DNA from: Aselliscus stoliczkanus
Taxonomy: Eukaryota > Chordata > Mammalia > Chiroptera > Hipposideridae
NCBI GenBank assembly: GCA_033961575.1
Contig: CM066731.1
Coordinates: forward strand, 131,495,001-131,559,000
Direction of reading: 5' to 3'
DNA length: 64,000 nt
In this document: piece by piece, positions 36,240 through 47,600 of the stretch
How positions within the stretch are numbered: position 1 is the stretch's first letter
How the letters are laid out: each line of letters starts with the position of its first letter
Made by a program: the position numbers and the translations under genes
The notes under the pieces: generated by a model
What the model saw: the letters and a program-made list of their open reading frames with translations, nothing else
The model's database searches: none
Told to the model about the DNA's origin: nothing

Positions 36240-36480
36240 AATAGCCCAAGCCCTAGAGCCAGGCTGCCAAGACCCTAACCATACTCTTTAAGTTACTGTC
36301 TGTTATTTTGGATAAGCTATGTAATTTGTCTGTGACTCTATTTCCTCATATGTAAAATGGTAATGAATAAAAGTTCTATCTTATAGGATTACTAGGATGA
36401 TTAAATAAAATAGTGCATTAAAATGCTTAAGAGAGTCCTTGGCACATACCAAGACATAATCTTAGGGTATTAGTAATAAA
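36240..36480 (+). mobile_element. MIR SINE
   Basis: AGCCCTAGAGCCAGGCTGCC, ACTCTATTTCCTCATATGTA and GATTACTAGGATGATTAAAT follow forward MIR. Confidence 0.8.
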
Positions 36481-36614
36481 AGTTAAGCATTGTTTTTCCA
36501 GAATTGACAGTTCGAACTATCATAAAGTTTTACACGTTGTCATCTAAATCTTTCAGAGGTCATTAAAAACTATCCAGCTTAATAGCAATACTCTGAGAGG
36601 AGCCATTTAGAGAG

Positions 36615-36850
36615 GGAAGAGAAATCAGTAGGAAGTCGTACCCTAGCTTCTAGTCCCAGTTTTGCCATGCCTACGCCTGTGAGCTTTGACAAACCATTTT
36701 ACTTCTAAGAGCTTTAGTGCTCTCATTAGTAAAGTGCAGAAAGTAATGATTACCCTGAAAACTGCATAGGATTGTGGTGAGACTAATATGAGGTAATGAA
36801 GCTAAGAGCCCCTGGAAGGTGGTATAAATGTGGGGTATTATTAGTAGTAG
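36615..36850 (+). mobile_element. MIR SINE fragment
   Basis: TCCCAGTTTTGCCATGCC, CTTTGACAAACCATTTTACT and ATAGGATTGTGGTGAGACTA follow forward MIR, directly after the previous copy. Confidence 0.65.
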
Positions 36851-37967
36851 ATGCATGGAAGCATTAAAATAAAATAGTGAAGTTTTGTGGGATTTGAGTA
36901 AAAGTTGGCAATGATGTGGTATTAAGAGCTGCAATGCTTTCTGTAAAGAGCAAACAAAACAAAACAAAACCCCACAATTTCACCATGAGACAGTTAACAT
37001 TTTTCTTCCCACACAAGAGCAATTTTCAAATGAAAAGCAGCTATACTTTGAAATGTAACACATGTTTAAATGAATCAAGGATCATGGGGAACTGAGTTGA
37101 TAAAATATCTATGAAATTATAACTTTCTGGAAAAGTAAATACAACAGAAAAACTAACAAATATGGCATGTAATAATCTACCAAATGAAAAACAAGATATT
37201 GAGGCAAATCATATGATTAGCATTATGCCATTATAAGATGAAAAATGTAAATACCCAAATAATTCTTAAGTGTTCTTTAGTTATATAAATAAATATAAAA
37301 AATAAAATGTCAAGGACATTTAACATGTTAAGTTCAGTCAACTTGTGAACAACAAAGAGTGCACATGAAAATGAAAGAGCAAGGAAATTATAGGAGCAAC
37401 ATCAGATTTTTTTAAATTTACATTTTGAATCTCTGTCCACTTAGAAGAATCATATACATTTATAACCTTTCAGTGAATGTTAACCAAGAAAGCAATTCTG
37501 CGTAGAGTTTATAATCTGAAAGTGTGCCTGTGATATATATACATATTTTTCTTAATTGATGACTCTAAACCATGCTTTAACAGAGGCGTTTCATTCTAAG
37601 GACAAAGAAAAAAAATGACCTGTGCAACATAGCCCTTGCCATGCCCCTTTTCTATCAGGAATTAATGAAATTTCTCATTGTCTGATATTAAAAAGTTCAG
37701 TATGTGATATAGGAAGATCTCCGGGTGTCCTTATCTAGGGGTAAAAAAGGCAAAATAAAAACCTCTGTGTATAGTATGCTATCTTGAAAGGAAAAGAGAA
37801 AAACATGAAATAAAAATTTGTATTAAATCATTGGAAATATACATAGAAAATATATGAGCTAGGAACTTGAATAGATTGGGTCAAGTGTGCAGGCAAGGCT
37901 TTCATGAGGCACCTTTTTACATTATTTTGATTTTTTAATCATGTGACTTGATTACCCATTAAACAAC

Positions 37968-37970
<3 letters not shown>

Positions 37971-38018
<48 letters not shown>
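37971..38018. repeat. TG microsatellite
   Basis: An uninterrupted run of about 24 TG units. Confidence 0.97.
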
Positions 38019-38020
<2 letters not shown>

Positions 38021-38789
38021 AAGCCCAGTATATACCAAAAAAATCAACACTTCAGTCTCACATGTGGTTGGGTATTTTTCAGCTCCCCAGGCTTGGGCCT
38101 GACCCAGGCACAGGCACATGCAGAAATGAAGGAGTCTGGTAGATGCTTCACTCCCTGTTCCCTCTCCTGTCCCTCTCACTCTACTACTTCTCATTGTTCA
38201 GGATGTGGTGGGAGGGAGGTAAGGGGAAGGCGGAAAATTACAGGGGTCAAATGGTAGTACAAGACTAGTGTGTTTGTTGTCATCTGCATGACAAATCCTG
38301 AAATGCTGGTTATTTTGACTTCTGGGCAGCTTTTGTGGGTCCATCAGTGATAACTCACTATTAGGCTGAGTTTTATGATTTCTACCTTGGCTCTTATATC
38401 AATAATCACCCTCATGCAGCCTCTTTTTCACTTTCTGAAGTCAGCATCATTTGGTCAATCTCTTCAAAAGACCTCTACTCCACTTGCCTCCTGACTTTGG
38501 AAAAACTCGGTGCTTTTTCTCTTCTAAACTCTGTCTCTCCCTCCACAGGGTCCCTCTTCACTGGGAATTCAGTGTAGTCCTAATCGGCCTGCTGCCTTCA
38601 TCTCTTTTGAAATGAGAGTCAGGACCCAGTCTCAGTACTCTCTGAACTCCAAATGACAGTGGTCAAATCTCCCCAGAACTGTTATTGAGTCTTCTATTAG
38701 CACTGGGGACCTCAGTGTCCCTTTCTGTAACTTGAGGTCAGAGAGGTAAGTACCCTCTTAGAGAAGAAAGAGAAAATGCTCAGTTCTCC

Positions 38790-38980
38790 CTTTAGGCCAG
38801 GCTTTCTTAACATCCGCGTTATTAACACTTGGGGCTGGATAGTTCTTTGTTGTGGGGGATTTTCCTGTGCATTGTGGGATGTTTAGCAGCATCCCTACAA
38901 TAGCAGAGCACACCCCCATCAACCAAACCAAAATATCTGAAGACATTGCCAAATGCCCCCAGGAAGGCAAATAGCAGAGT
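38790..38980 (+). mobile_element. hAT-type non-autonomous (MER) element
   Basis: CAGGCTTTCTTAACATCC, TTCTTTGTTGTGGGGGATTT, GTGCATTGTGGGATGTTTAG, CAGCATCCCTACAATAGC and GACATTGCCAAATGCCCCC follow a common mammalian hAT-derived MER repeat. I do not recall the exact family name with certainty. Confidence 0.65.
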
Positions 38981-39466
38981 AAGAGCCACAGCTCAAGGCT
39001 AACATCTGTCTTCAAATAAATCCCCATTTCCTAATTTCCTTACCATTCTGCTAATTATCAGGAGGCTGGCTGATGAGGTTTAGGGGATGATCAAATACAT
39101 ACTTGAGACTGCCCCTTAGTACACCTTGCACAGAAGGTCTGATAGACACATCTCATAAGAATGTGTGGGCATGTGAAACCCATTTTCTCAGAAGGGATGC
39201 TAAAATCTTGAGATGATAGGAAAATCCTTACATCACTAAAAATCAGTATATACTTACATCTGTTTCTGACATTTAAAAATCTGGGCCTAAGGACCATGAG
39301 GGTAGGGGAAGAGGAGACTAATTTATTCATTTCATGACTTTATCAGTATTGTATGACTACTTTTTGGTATTCAAGCATTTGGATTAAAATATGTATTTAT
39401 TTTTAAAGATGATATTCCAGTTAAATGGCTACATTAAGAAGAACTTTTTAAATTTAAATAAGATTT

Positions 39467-39586
39467 AGGGCCGGCCGAGTGGCGCGGTGGTTAAGCGCTG
39501 GCTTGGGAAGCCAGCGGCCCCGGTTCGGTCCCACATATGAGGGCCAGTGACACTGTCCTCAAAAAAAATAAAAATAAATAAATAAT
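39467..39586 (+). mobile_element. Short tRNA-derived SINE (class A), best-preserved copy
   Basis: It begins AGGGCCGGCCGAGTGGCGCG. An anticodon-like hairpin GCTGGC-TTGGGAA-GCCAGC and the B box GGTTCGGTCCC follow, and it ends in an A-rich AATAAA tail. The perfect 17-bp target duplication AAATTTAAATAAGATTT (39450-39466 and 39587-39603) suggests recent insertion. It lies 122 bp downstream, in gene orientation, of the 39708 donor. Confidence 0.94.
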
Positions 39587-39707
39587 AAATTTAAATAAGA
39601 TTTGATTTTGGTTACATGACTAAGATATGCTAAATTCATGTTTGAGATAAAGAAAGTCAAGAAAAAAGAATCAAAGAAGATAAAAGAGCAAGGAGGTTAA
39701 AACCTAC

Positions 39708-39821
39708 CTTGTTTCATCGATATAAACCGCTTCCAACACAGATGCTGCATATTCAATATTTTTCTTTAAGTCGATGACGTTAACATCACCTTTTTCCAGC
39801 TGCTTCACTAAGCATCTTAGT
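39708..39821 (-). CDS. PDE1A: PDE1A coding exon: end of calmodulin site 1 and start of inhibitory linker
   Basis: The minus strand reads AG|A CTA AGA TGC TTA and ends at ACA AG|GTAGG, giving 114 nt: one leading base, 37 codons and two trailing bases. The peptide begins LRCLVKQLEKGDVN and ends SVLEAVYIDETR, which matches mammalian PDE1A; PDE1C differs at several of these positions. PDE1A hydrolyses cAMP and cGMP in the cytosol under Ca2+/calmodulin control. From family knowledge, RCLVKQLEKG is the C-terminal part of the N-terminal calmodulin-binding site. What follows belongs to the segment that keeps the enzyme inactive without calmodulin. The exon needs two bases from an upstream exon that is not in this window. 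The two trailing bases AG join the next exon at 19377 to make Arg. Known alternative N-termini of PDE1A converge on this exon. Confidence 0.95.
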
Positions 39822-41369
39822 CTATTTCAAAAAAAGTAGCAAAAAAGAAAGAGAAATAAAAAAGATTTATTATAACTATATGGAAAACAGTCCAATATTA
39901 TATATACAAATCGAGTAAAACTTTTAACATGTCTTTCTAGGTCATCAAATAGAAAACAAAGTTGCTAGTTTAGGTACCATATTTCAAGAACGCTCTTTCT
40001 GAAAATTCAAGACAATAGAGATATTTTCATAAAACTAATTTCCTAATACTCCAATTTATTTTATGGCTCTTCTGCTTCTTCAGAGGAGGCACTAAAAGAA
40101 TAATTAAAGTGTACTTTTTGGACACCTACTATAGCAATTATTCATTGTATATAGCAATAAAAACAAAAATGAAAGGCAAAAGATCCAAGAAAATAGAATT
40201 AAAATGAGAAAAAACAGATGTACATATGCTTAGTGTTTTCATTGTAATGTTTTTTCACTTGAGACAAATCTATAAAATATTTTCTCTTGTTTTTATCCAT
40301 AGCATGATATGTCTCAACTCTCTGAGGAATTTTAAGGCATAGGAATCAGCTAAACCGTGTCTGGATTCCTGAATCACAGAAATTGTGAGATAATAAATAT
40401 TATTTTTTTAAGCTGTTAAAGTTTGGGATTTTTTTTTTATGTAGCAATAAGTATCTCATGAAGTAAGATACTCCACATTACCTCAATAAGTTTCTAATAC
40501 TTTTAGAATAAGTTTCTAATACACAAATACCAAGTGTTTCTGAAGATATTGCCCTATAGTAAGCAGAAAAATAAAACATATTTCTTACTCTCTACATACT
40601 GTAGATAAATAATGCAAGAACAATTTATCCATTTTCCTAAGTCAGCAGACAGAATTTAATTCCATTTCTGAGCCAAGGTATTTCAGAGAGAATGGAGTAC
40701 ATCTGTTTTTAGGCACTATCTTACAGATAGTGTAGCAGGATTCCTGAAAACTTACTTTGGATGATTTCTAATACCAAGACAAGGGTAGAAAGACAAATTA
40801 GAAAAAGTCAAGCCTAGATTAAAACTTCTTATTCAGGAAGCTACAAATAATTACTTTTTGTACCATACACTTCTGTATGACAAAATAGTAGTAGGCAACA
40901 ATACTGCAAAATAAATTCTATGTGCCAATCAATAAGTCTTATTTGTACAAAGGAAGCAAAACAAAACAGATGAAAACAAAACAAGACAAAAGTAACAATT
41001 AGAACAGGTTACTTAAGAAAAACTAAGCCTGGCTTACAGGCTTGCATAAAACACTGAATGTGATCATAATGAAGCAACATATTGGAGTGTTTTGAGATCT
41101 TCAAATGTTTATGGCCCAATCACATTATACTTATTGAAATTACTTTTTATGTGTGAAAGAAAAGGAAATAGTTTCACAGCTCTACAGTGGTTTAAAAATA
41201 TACCACTCGTGTATCTTTCCTGTGAAAATTACTTGGTAAAGCTTGGTTATATTTGGTTGTATGACGTGGTTTTAAAAACAATCAGTACTTTAGATGGTTG
41301 TTTCTCTTAGTTCTGAATAAATGAACTCTATTTTTAAGTTAGCAATTTTCTCCATTAAAAAAATAAATG

Positions 41370-41785
41370 TTCCACTCTCTTGAAGCTAGGTATGGCCAGG
41401 AAACATCATTCTGGCCCAGGAGAATAAATGCAAGTTGTTGAATAAGAGTTTCAGAACCATTATTTTGAGGAAGTCTAGCTCAGCTGGGAGGGCATCTCAT
41501 TTATCCCCTGTCCGTTTCTTACTGCCTGGAATTCAGTAGAATTGTCTCAAGTTTCAGCAGCCATCTAGGATCATAAAGTGACAAGGCAGAAGGAAGCCAC
41601 CCACTAACAATGACAGAGAAGGAAGGAAGATGGAAGTGGCCTGGATCATATGCTGTGAATCCACTTGAATGAAATCATCTACCTCAGGACTTACTTTCTA
41701 TGAGAGAAAAAAAGTGTTGTGTGTAAGCCACTGTTACATTGACATTTCTTTTATATGCAGCTGAACCCAACTCTAACTGATAAAT
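41370..41785 (+). mobile_element. LTR- or MER-type old repeat
   Basis: CAGCAGCCATCTAGGATC, AGGAAGATGGAAGTGGCC, TGTAAGCCACTGTTACATTG and CTAACTGATAA resemble the 3' part of an old LTR-like repeat. The family is unresolved. Confidence 0.4.
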
Positions 41786-42429
41786 GAAAAGTGTAAAAAA
41801 TGACTCAAAGAACTAAAGAATGGAGAAATTATTACATAAAATGAGAGGGGATGCTCCTGGGAAACTCTCTGCAGGTACTTCCTAGCTTATGACAGACAGG
41901 TTGCAGGTGTTCCCAGGGAAATCCTCAGGTCATCATCAAATCAGCGATCACATCTGATGAAAACTGTGACATCAAGAGGCTCTAAGATTTGCACAATGAA
42001 GATGCTCTTCTAGAGACATCTTGATGGATTTTAAAAGCAACAAATACTATGAATTTTTATTCCTTAATATAGGTATAAACCTATAATGTGACACAAGAAA
42101 TTGATCCTTTGCCTGTATGCACCAAATTTCCTTTAGTAAGTACATACTTTTATTTACATAAAAAGAAAAACCTTTGTATTATAAAAAGATTAATTATAAC
42201 AGGTTAGTGGAATAATTTATACAATTATTATTCCAATTGTGAATTTGCTTTTTAATCAATTTATGCATATCATAATTCCCAACATTCTTATTTAGCCTAG
42301 TATTTCACTTTCTTTATAGATAATACAAAGACAACATCATGAATCATTTTCGAATGATCATACATCCTAAACAGATGGGTTTCAAAGCATTAAGGCTTTA
42401 TTACATATACCTGTACACATTTTTAATTT

Positions 42430-42850
42430 CTTAAAGAAGATAGCTACAGACTTTCAAGAAACAACCTATCAATGAATATGCCTCATGAACATAAATGTAC
42501 AAAATTCTTAACATTGTAGGAAATCAAATCTACCAATGTATAAAAGAATAGTACATCATAAAACAGATTTATCCCAAGAATGCAAGGTTTTTATGAGATT
42601 GAAATGTTAATCAATGTAATTCACTACATTAAGAGATCAATTGACAAGAAGTAGTTGCCTGGGAGTGGGGGAGGTAGGGATCAGGGAGGAGAGAAAGGGA
42701 AGGAAACATAAGAGGATAATGTAAATATTAATTTTCTTGATTGTGGAGATGGTTTCATAGGTATGGATACATATACCCATATTTATCAAATTATAAATTA
42801 CAAACTGAAATATGCGATCATTAATTTGAGATAGAAAAAGAATATATGCC
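42430..42850 (+). mobile_element. L1 fragment (ORF2 piece joined to 3' end)
   Basis: 42480-42630 has GATTTATCCCAAGAATGCAA and ATCAATGTAATTCACTACAT, part of the L1 reverse transcriptase region. From about 42640, GATTGTGGAGATGGTTTCAT and ATTTATCAAATTATAAAT follow the L1 3' untranslated region. The two parts are adjacent, so the copy has a large internal deletion. Confidence 0.65.
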
Positions 42851-44492
42851 AAATAAACACTTCTGTTACATATCTTCATTTTTCATCTATTTTATTAAAA
42901 TACTTAAAATTCTAACATATACTATGAAAGACATGAAAAAATCCAAAGCTACATTAAACATTTAATGATCTTTTCCCAAAGAGAATGACATTAACCTTTG
43001 ATAATTCATAAGATTTTAAAAATCAGCCTGAATATTATGAAAAGAACAGTGCTTGATCTTAGCTTTTTGGAGGGACTTCCTTACAGTCTAATGATCAGAA
43101 CACTGAAAAGAAGATGGAAATGAAAATAAAAACACCATCTTTGAAAATAATTGATTGGCTCTGTAATTCAATCAAGCAGTTTCAGAAGAGAAATAATTTC
43201 TACCTTTGAACAAAGTACTGAGCCATAGAAAATGATTGAGTATTTTTTTATCCAAATATAGAACTGCCACTTTCCAAATGAAAATACTCCGTATAAAACG
43301 ATGTAGTTTTCATAATCAAGTACTGCAAAGACTCTAAGGTTAGCTTTTAAAATATTGTTACATGACCTATTCTTGCAAGAAGACCACCTACATAACTAAG
43401 AATATTCTCATACTAAAAAATCTTGTGTATCTATGCATGTCTTTATTAATTCTAGGATATAAAATGCCCAGGATATCCCTAATGCGATAGAGGATGGATA
43501 ATAAATTAATAAGTAAAATTTAAAGGAGAATTGATAATCATTATATTCCTATTTGTAACCTGATTGAAATACAAAAGTGAGAAGGTATGGTTGTCAGAAT
43601 GCTGTAATAAGAAGTAGAAGAGATGAGGCTAAAAGAATATCTATAGCAGATATTAATATTAACATTAAAATATGGCCATACATAGAAGTGCACAAAAACA
43701 CACAAATAGGGATTGTCAGAACAAGAAGTTATGTCATTTTCAGTAAGTCCTGTTTGACTCTGATACTAACATGATAAAAAAACAAAAATGGTAAAAGGCC
43801 ATAAATAATGAAGTTGTCTTGTCTACTCTGCAGGTCAATGCTTAGGAAATTAAATCCTAACCTTAGTCTAAGAAACAAAGGGTATAGATTTAAAGTCTGT
43901 TTAAGACATTTTTACATAAGCAAATGTTACCATTGTAAAGCTCATTAGTACCTTTATTTTATGGGATACATAATTCCCCAAACAATCGATATCATTAAAA
44001 CAATTGTATGGCAAATATTATTAGTCTTTGATATAGGTTTACATTCTACATTTAAAGGAGCACTGAAATGGAGAATATATGATAAAAAATTATTTTTTTA
44101 AGTGCAAAAGAAATATAATTATTCTCCCTCTTGTTCCAAAACCACAATTTATGTAAATTATCACTGTACTTCAAGAATAAACTTTTTATTACAGAAATAG
44201 GCATTATATAATTTCCAGCATGTTAAAGAATTCCTTGTAAGTACAGAGATACTTACACTCAAATAATTAGAAATGTTTTCAAGATCAATTCTTTTCCTCC
44301 TTGGAGGCAAAAGAATAGTAAGACCATTTGAATTCTAAAGAGGGAACCAATCATTTATGCCCGGTTACTATTACTCCACTGAAATACTATGGGATAGGCA
44401 GACTCAAGGATTTTCTTTAGAAGGTTACATATGTAAATAAATATGTATAGTAAATATATATTTAAATACACATATTTAGGAAAGTTAAATGT

Positions 44493-44642
44493 ATTTTTTT
44501 TTTGTTTTAAGCTGAGCCATCCTGCCACCTGTTGAAAGCTCAATGGCTGCTCAGCTCGGGCTGGGCATCGAACTGCTGTTGCTCAGAGCTCAGCTTGCAC
44601 TCTTGAGCAAGCTCTTTACCAACTGAGCCACTTGGCCAGCCC
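44493..44642 (-). mobile_element. tRNA-derived SINE, class B, minus
   Basis: After a T run, the plus strand has AAGCTGAGCCATCCTGCC, GAGCTCAGCTTGCACTCTTG and AGCAAGCTCTTTACCAACTG. It ends GAGCCACTTGGCCAGCCC. On the minus strand this is the same head as 28947-29085. Confidence 0.8.
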
Positions 44643-44653
44643 AATAAATACAC

Positions 44654-44691
44654 ATATTTAAATCTATGACATATGTCATAGATTTAAATAT
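44654..44691. repeat. Perfect 38-bp palindrome
   Basis: Centred between 44672 and 44673 on GACATATGTC. All 19 base pairs match, out to ATATTTAAAT at each end. It starts 12 bp past the end of a SINE. Confidence 0.97.
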
Positions 44692-44879
44692 ATACTTTTA
44701 TTTATAAAATATATTTATTGTTTTATATAGCAAATATACTTATATATAAAAAAGCACTTATATTTATGTTTTATATATCGATATAAATGTAAATCTATGT
44801 GTTCTGATGAAGAAAAAGTAGTGACCTTCACTTACTAGTAAGCATGTATTTAACTAGAGAAGAAAGGTTAGGAATAGGG

Positions 44880-45480
44880 CACACACATAGCAGATCCACT
44901 GAAGAACAGTTTAACATTTTTTGACATTCTTTTGGACCTTAGAAAACACATATTTAGCACTAAGCTCAGGTAACCTCGCTTTGTGCGAAATATCTTTCAC
45001 TTGTCTCTCCAGACCCACTCCACTGGTCTCTATGCTGCTCCTGCCCTGAGAGGGGAGTGCAGAGTCTACATGGGGCATCCGGTTGGGCGTCACACATGGG
45101 GAGCAAGAGCAGGAGATAGAAAGCGGGGGAGAAGAGTGAGCTCATCATATTCTTCTTCTCTTCCCCCTGGAGGGTCACCCTCCACAGAAGGCCACTCGTC
45201 AGGCAGACAGAGTTCTCTCTCAAACTCTCTCTTTCTCTTTTTTGGTGTATCTCTCCTTGTCTCCCCCTCTTTCTGCAATCAGGGATAACATATCCCTGGA
45301 GCGCAATGTTACTAGCCCAGAAGCATTGTATTATCTGGTGGATCCCTACACTTGCCCCACAACTGTAAATACTCTGTTTATTAAATGCTCCTCAAATTAC
45401 CCATTTTGACTATGTCTTCTTGGTCTAGTTTCCATCGTACCTCCTACAACGTCGTCCCCTCATACCAGAGACACACTAGA
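44880..45480 (+). mobile_element. Possible LTR-like block
   Basis: A GC-richer block with long CT-rich stretches, a possible polyadenylation signal (TTTATTAAATGCTC near 45378) and short open frames on both strands. It is unlike the AT-rich surroundings. No TG..CA ends, primer site or retroviral protein was identified. Confidence 0.3.
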
Positions 45481-46012
45481 GGCCTATGAGGGTGTTGAAA
45501 GGGTGATAGAGACAGGCTCTAAAGTCAGTGAGGGCTCACTCTGCCTACATTCACCCTTTTCCTGGTACTCATGGAGAGGACTACACACACTGACTGGAGA
45601 GCTCCTTTCAGTTTTCTGTGATCAGCATTAGGGTGAGTGCCGGTCCATGGAAACTGTGCGCAATGCGGAGGATCAGCCCCTTCACAGGAAATGCATGAGA
45701 ACCAGGAGACTAAATAGCCGCTTTCAAGCTGGAGGAACTGACTCTTGAAATGGGTGTTTATAGATTATAGCAGATTGATGATAGCTACGTCAGAGAATGT
45801 GTGGAGTAACTTTTCAAATTTTACAAAAGAAATAGACAAAAGGAGATCTGTGGCTTGCATTGAAGCCTGACAGATTTTAAAATGTATTTATTACTGTTCA
45901 CACCTGAAACATCATTAATGTTAGCATAAAGGGATTGAAAGGGTGAAAGAGTTACAATAAGAAAGAACAGGAAAGAAGATAATAGCAGATAAAAGTTTAC
46001 AACACATTTTTG

Positions 46013-46118
46013 CCCATGTCTTTTTTTTTTTTTTTTTTTTGAGGGCAGTGTCGTGTCACTGGCCCTCATATGTGGGACTGAACCGGGACCGCTGGCTTCC
46101 CAAGCCAATGCTTAACCC
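46013..46118 (-). mobile_element. 5'-truncated class A SINE, minus
   Basis: T run, GAGGGCAGTGTCGTGTCACT, CATATGTGGGACTGAACCGG and CTTCCCAAGCCAATGCTTAA. The target duplication AACACATTTTTG lies at 46001-46012 and 46119-46130. The last part of the tRNA head is missing. Confidence 0.85.
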
Positions 46119-46739
46119 AACACATTTTTGGAGAAATTAAATAGTGAGATATGGTAACTGACTTAGCAGATACCAAAAAAAGAGAAACCAAAGTGCTTTT
46201 GACAGGCAGAGAAAGCAAGATAATTAATCCCCACAGAACCTCACAATAGCCCAGGAGGTAGGGACACCAAAGATCTTATAATGCATGTATCTGACTTCAG
46301 GCTCAAAATAGGAGGGTGAGCATCTTTTTAAAGCATTCAAGATTCCTTTCTACATCCCAAATAGTGGGAAACTGTACTTTCCCATCCCTATAGCAAACCT
46401 GGAAAGGAGACAGGACTGCCAGATTGAAAATGGGGTTAAGTAAAAGTCAGCATGTTAACCGATGATACCTCAGGTTCTTGTATCCCACCTTTTCATAGAA
46501 TGGAGATTAGGGGATTTACTGCCTGGAGAGATTGAAAAACCCCAGACAAATGACATTTTGGAAACAAAGAGGTCACAGTTTGCTTGCCCTTAGGTGAAGC
46601 CCAGCAGGTGACAAGCACCACCTATGCACAGAGATTCTAATCATTTTTTAGAGCCACCCTCTTTAATATTAATGGCCTGTCAGTGGTGTGAGCAAGCATT
46701 GAAAGAAAAGCTACAACAGGAAAGGCACAAACAGAATAA

Positions 46740-47600
46740 AGAAGCTTGAAGGATACTGAAATAATAGAAACAAACAAACAAAAAAAAACACATTAAAAAA
46801 AAAATCTAAGAAAAGTTATGAGAAGAGAATCATCCAACAAACAAGAACATAATGCTACTTTTAAAAGTGAAATAAATGGAGCTCTTGGAAATTAACAATA
46901 ATGATTTACATAAAAATGTAAACAGGAGTAGAGAAAACAAAAAGCCTAATGTCCCATAAAGTGAACAAAAATACAGCGAGATGAATAATAAAATAATAAA
47001 GTTAAGAAAATTAGAAAGCCAGTTCAGGAGATCTAATATTCAGCTAACTAAAATTCTAGACATTGGGAATAGAGGAAATTGTCAAAGAAAAAGTCAATTT
47101 TCCGGGGCCAGCCGAGAGGCGCATTGGTTAAGAGCTAGTTTTGGGACGCCAGCGGCCCCAGTTTGGATCCCACATATGAGGGCCAGTGACACTGACCTCT
47201 ACAGCTAACAACAGCTCCACCTGGAGCTGGGCTGTGCGAGCCCCGACGACAGTGTAGGCTACAGCCCCTGCTGCAGTGGGCTGCCATAGGCTACAGTGAG
47301 TGGCCGGCAGCCAGCGTGAGCTGCCAATAGCCGCGGTGAGCGACCATCCAGAGGCCGGCGACCGATCTGCCTCATCTAGGAAGAGCGCAATGATGATACC
47401 AACATGGGCCAGTGAAGCAATGTCCTCCACAACTAGACTGAAGAACAAAGAGACAGCAACTTTTCTGTTCCCCTCCCCCAATTCACCAATAAAATCTTAA
47501 AAAAAAAAAAAGTTAATTTTCCAGACTAAAAATCTCCATTTTGAATGGGCCCACCAGAGTTTGTTTCATGGGCATGTAACTAACGAGTCACATAGGGCCT
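46740..47600 (+). mobile_element. L1/HAL1-type fragment split by a SINE
   Basis: GCCAGTTCAGGAGATCTAAT, ATTCAGCTAACTAAAATTCT, GGAAATTGTCAAAG and, beyond the SINE, TTTTCCAGACTAAAAATCTC with GAATGGGCCCACCAG follow one L1/HAL1 region. The 5' limit is uncertain. Confidence 0.5.
47104..47510 (+). mobile_element. Long composite tRNA-derived SINE, 407 bp (class C)
   Basis: The head GGGGCCAGCCGAGAGGCGCA, then CCACATATGAGGGCCAGTGA, is shared with class A. It is followed by about 220 bp of GC-rich body (CTGCTGCAGTGGGCTGCC). The end contains CCAACATGGGCCAGTGAAGC and CCACAACTAGACTGAAGAAC, which resembles the tRNA-Ile-type SINE at 21514. It closes with AATAAAATCTTA and A. Target duplication AGTCAATTTTCC (47092-47103) and AGTTAATTTTCC (47511-47522). 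Confidence 0.88.

Larger units (their letters stand above)
20951..39707 (-). other. PDE1A: PDE1A intron segment upstream of the candidate first exon, 18.8 kb
   Basis: This is the most element-rich part: SINEs, an MLT2-like LTR, MIR copies, an L1 3' end, a MER5-type element, a deleted mariner and TG repeats, listed separately. The stretches 22200-24180, 31050-34640, 35600-36230 and 36990-37960 show only short simple or tandem repeats. These include an 18-bp direct duplication near 23024-23059 and a 32/33-bp one at 23272-23336. 20951-21200 would be the promoter-proximal region of the candidate first exon. It has CATAAAA-like sequences but no convincing core promoter. Confidence 0.7.

Noticed and set aside
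37952..38257. Open frames rich in Cys/Val or Thr/His
   Set aside because: These are translations of a TG/CA microsatellite.
43204..43226. Possible extra PDE1A first exon: ATG, seven codons (MAQYFVQ) and AG|GTAGAA in the phase needed by the exon at 39821
   Set aside because: It is too short to judge. The ATG context is weak (T at -3), the donor is poor, and such a match is expected by chance in 24 kb of intron.
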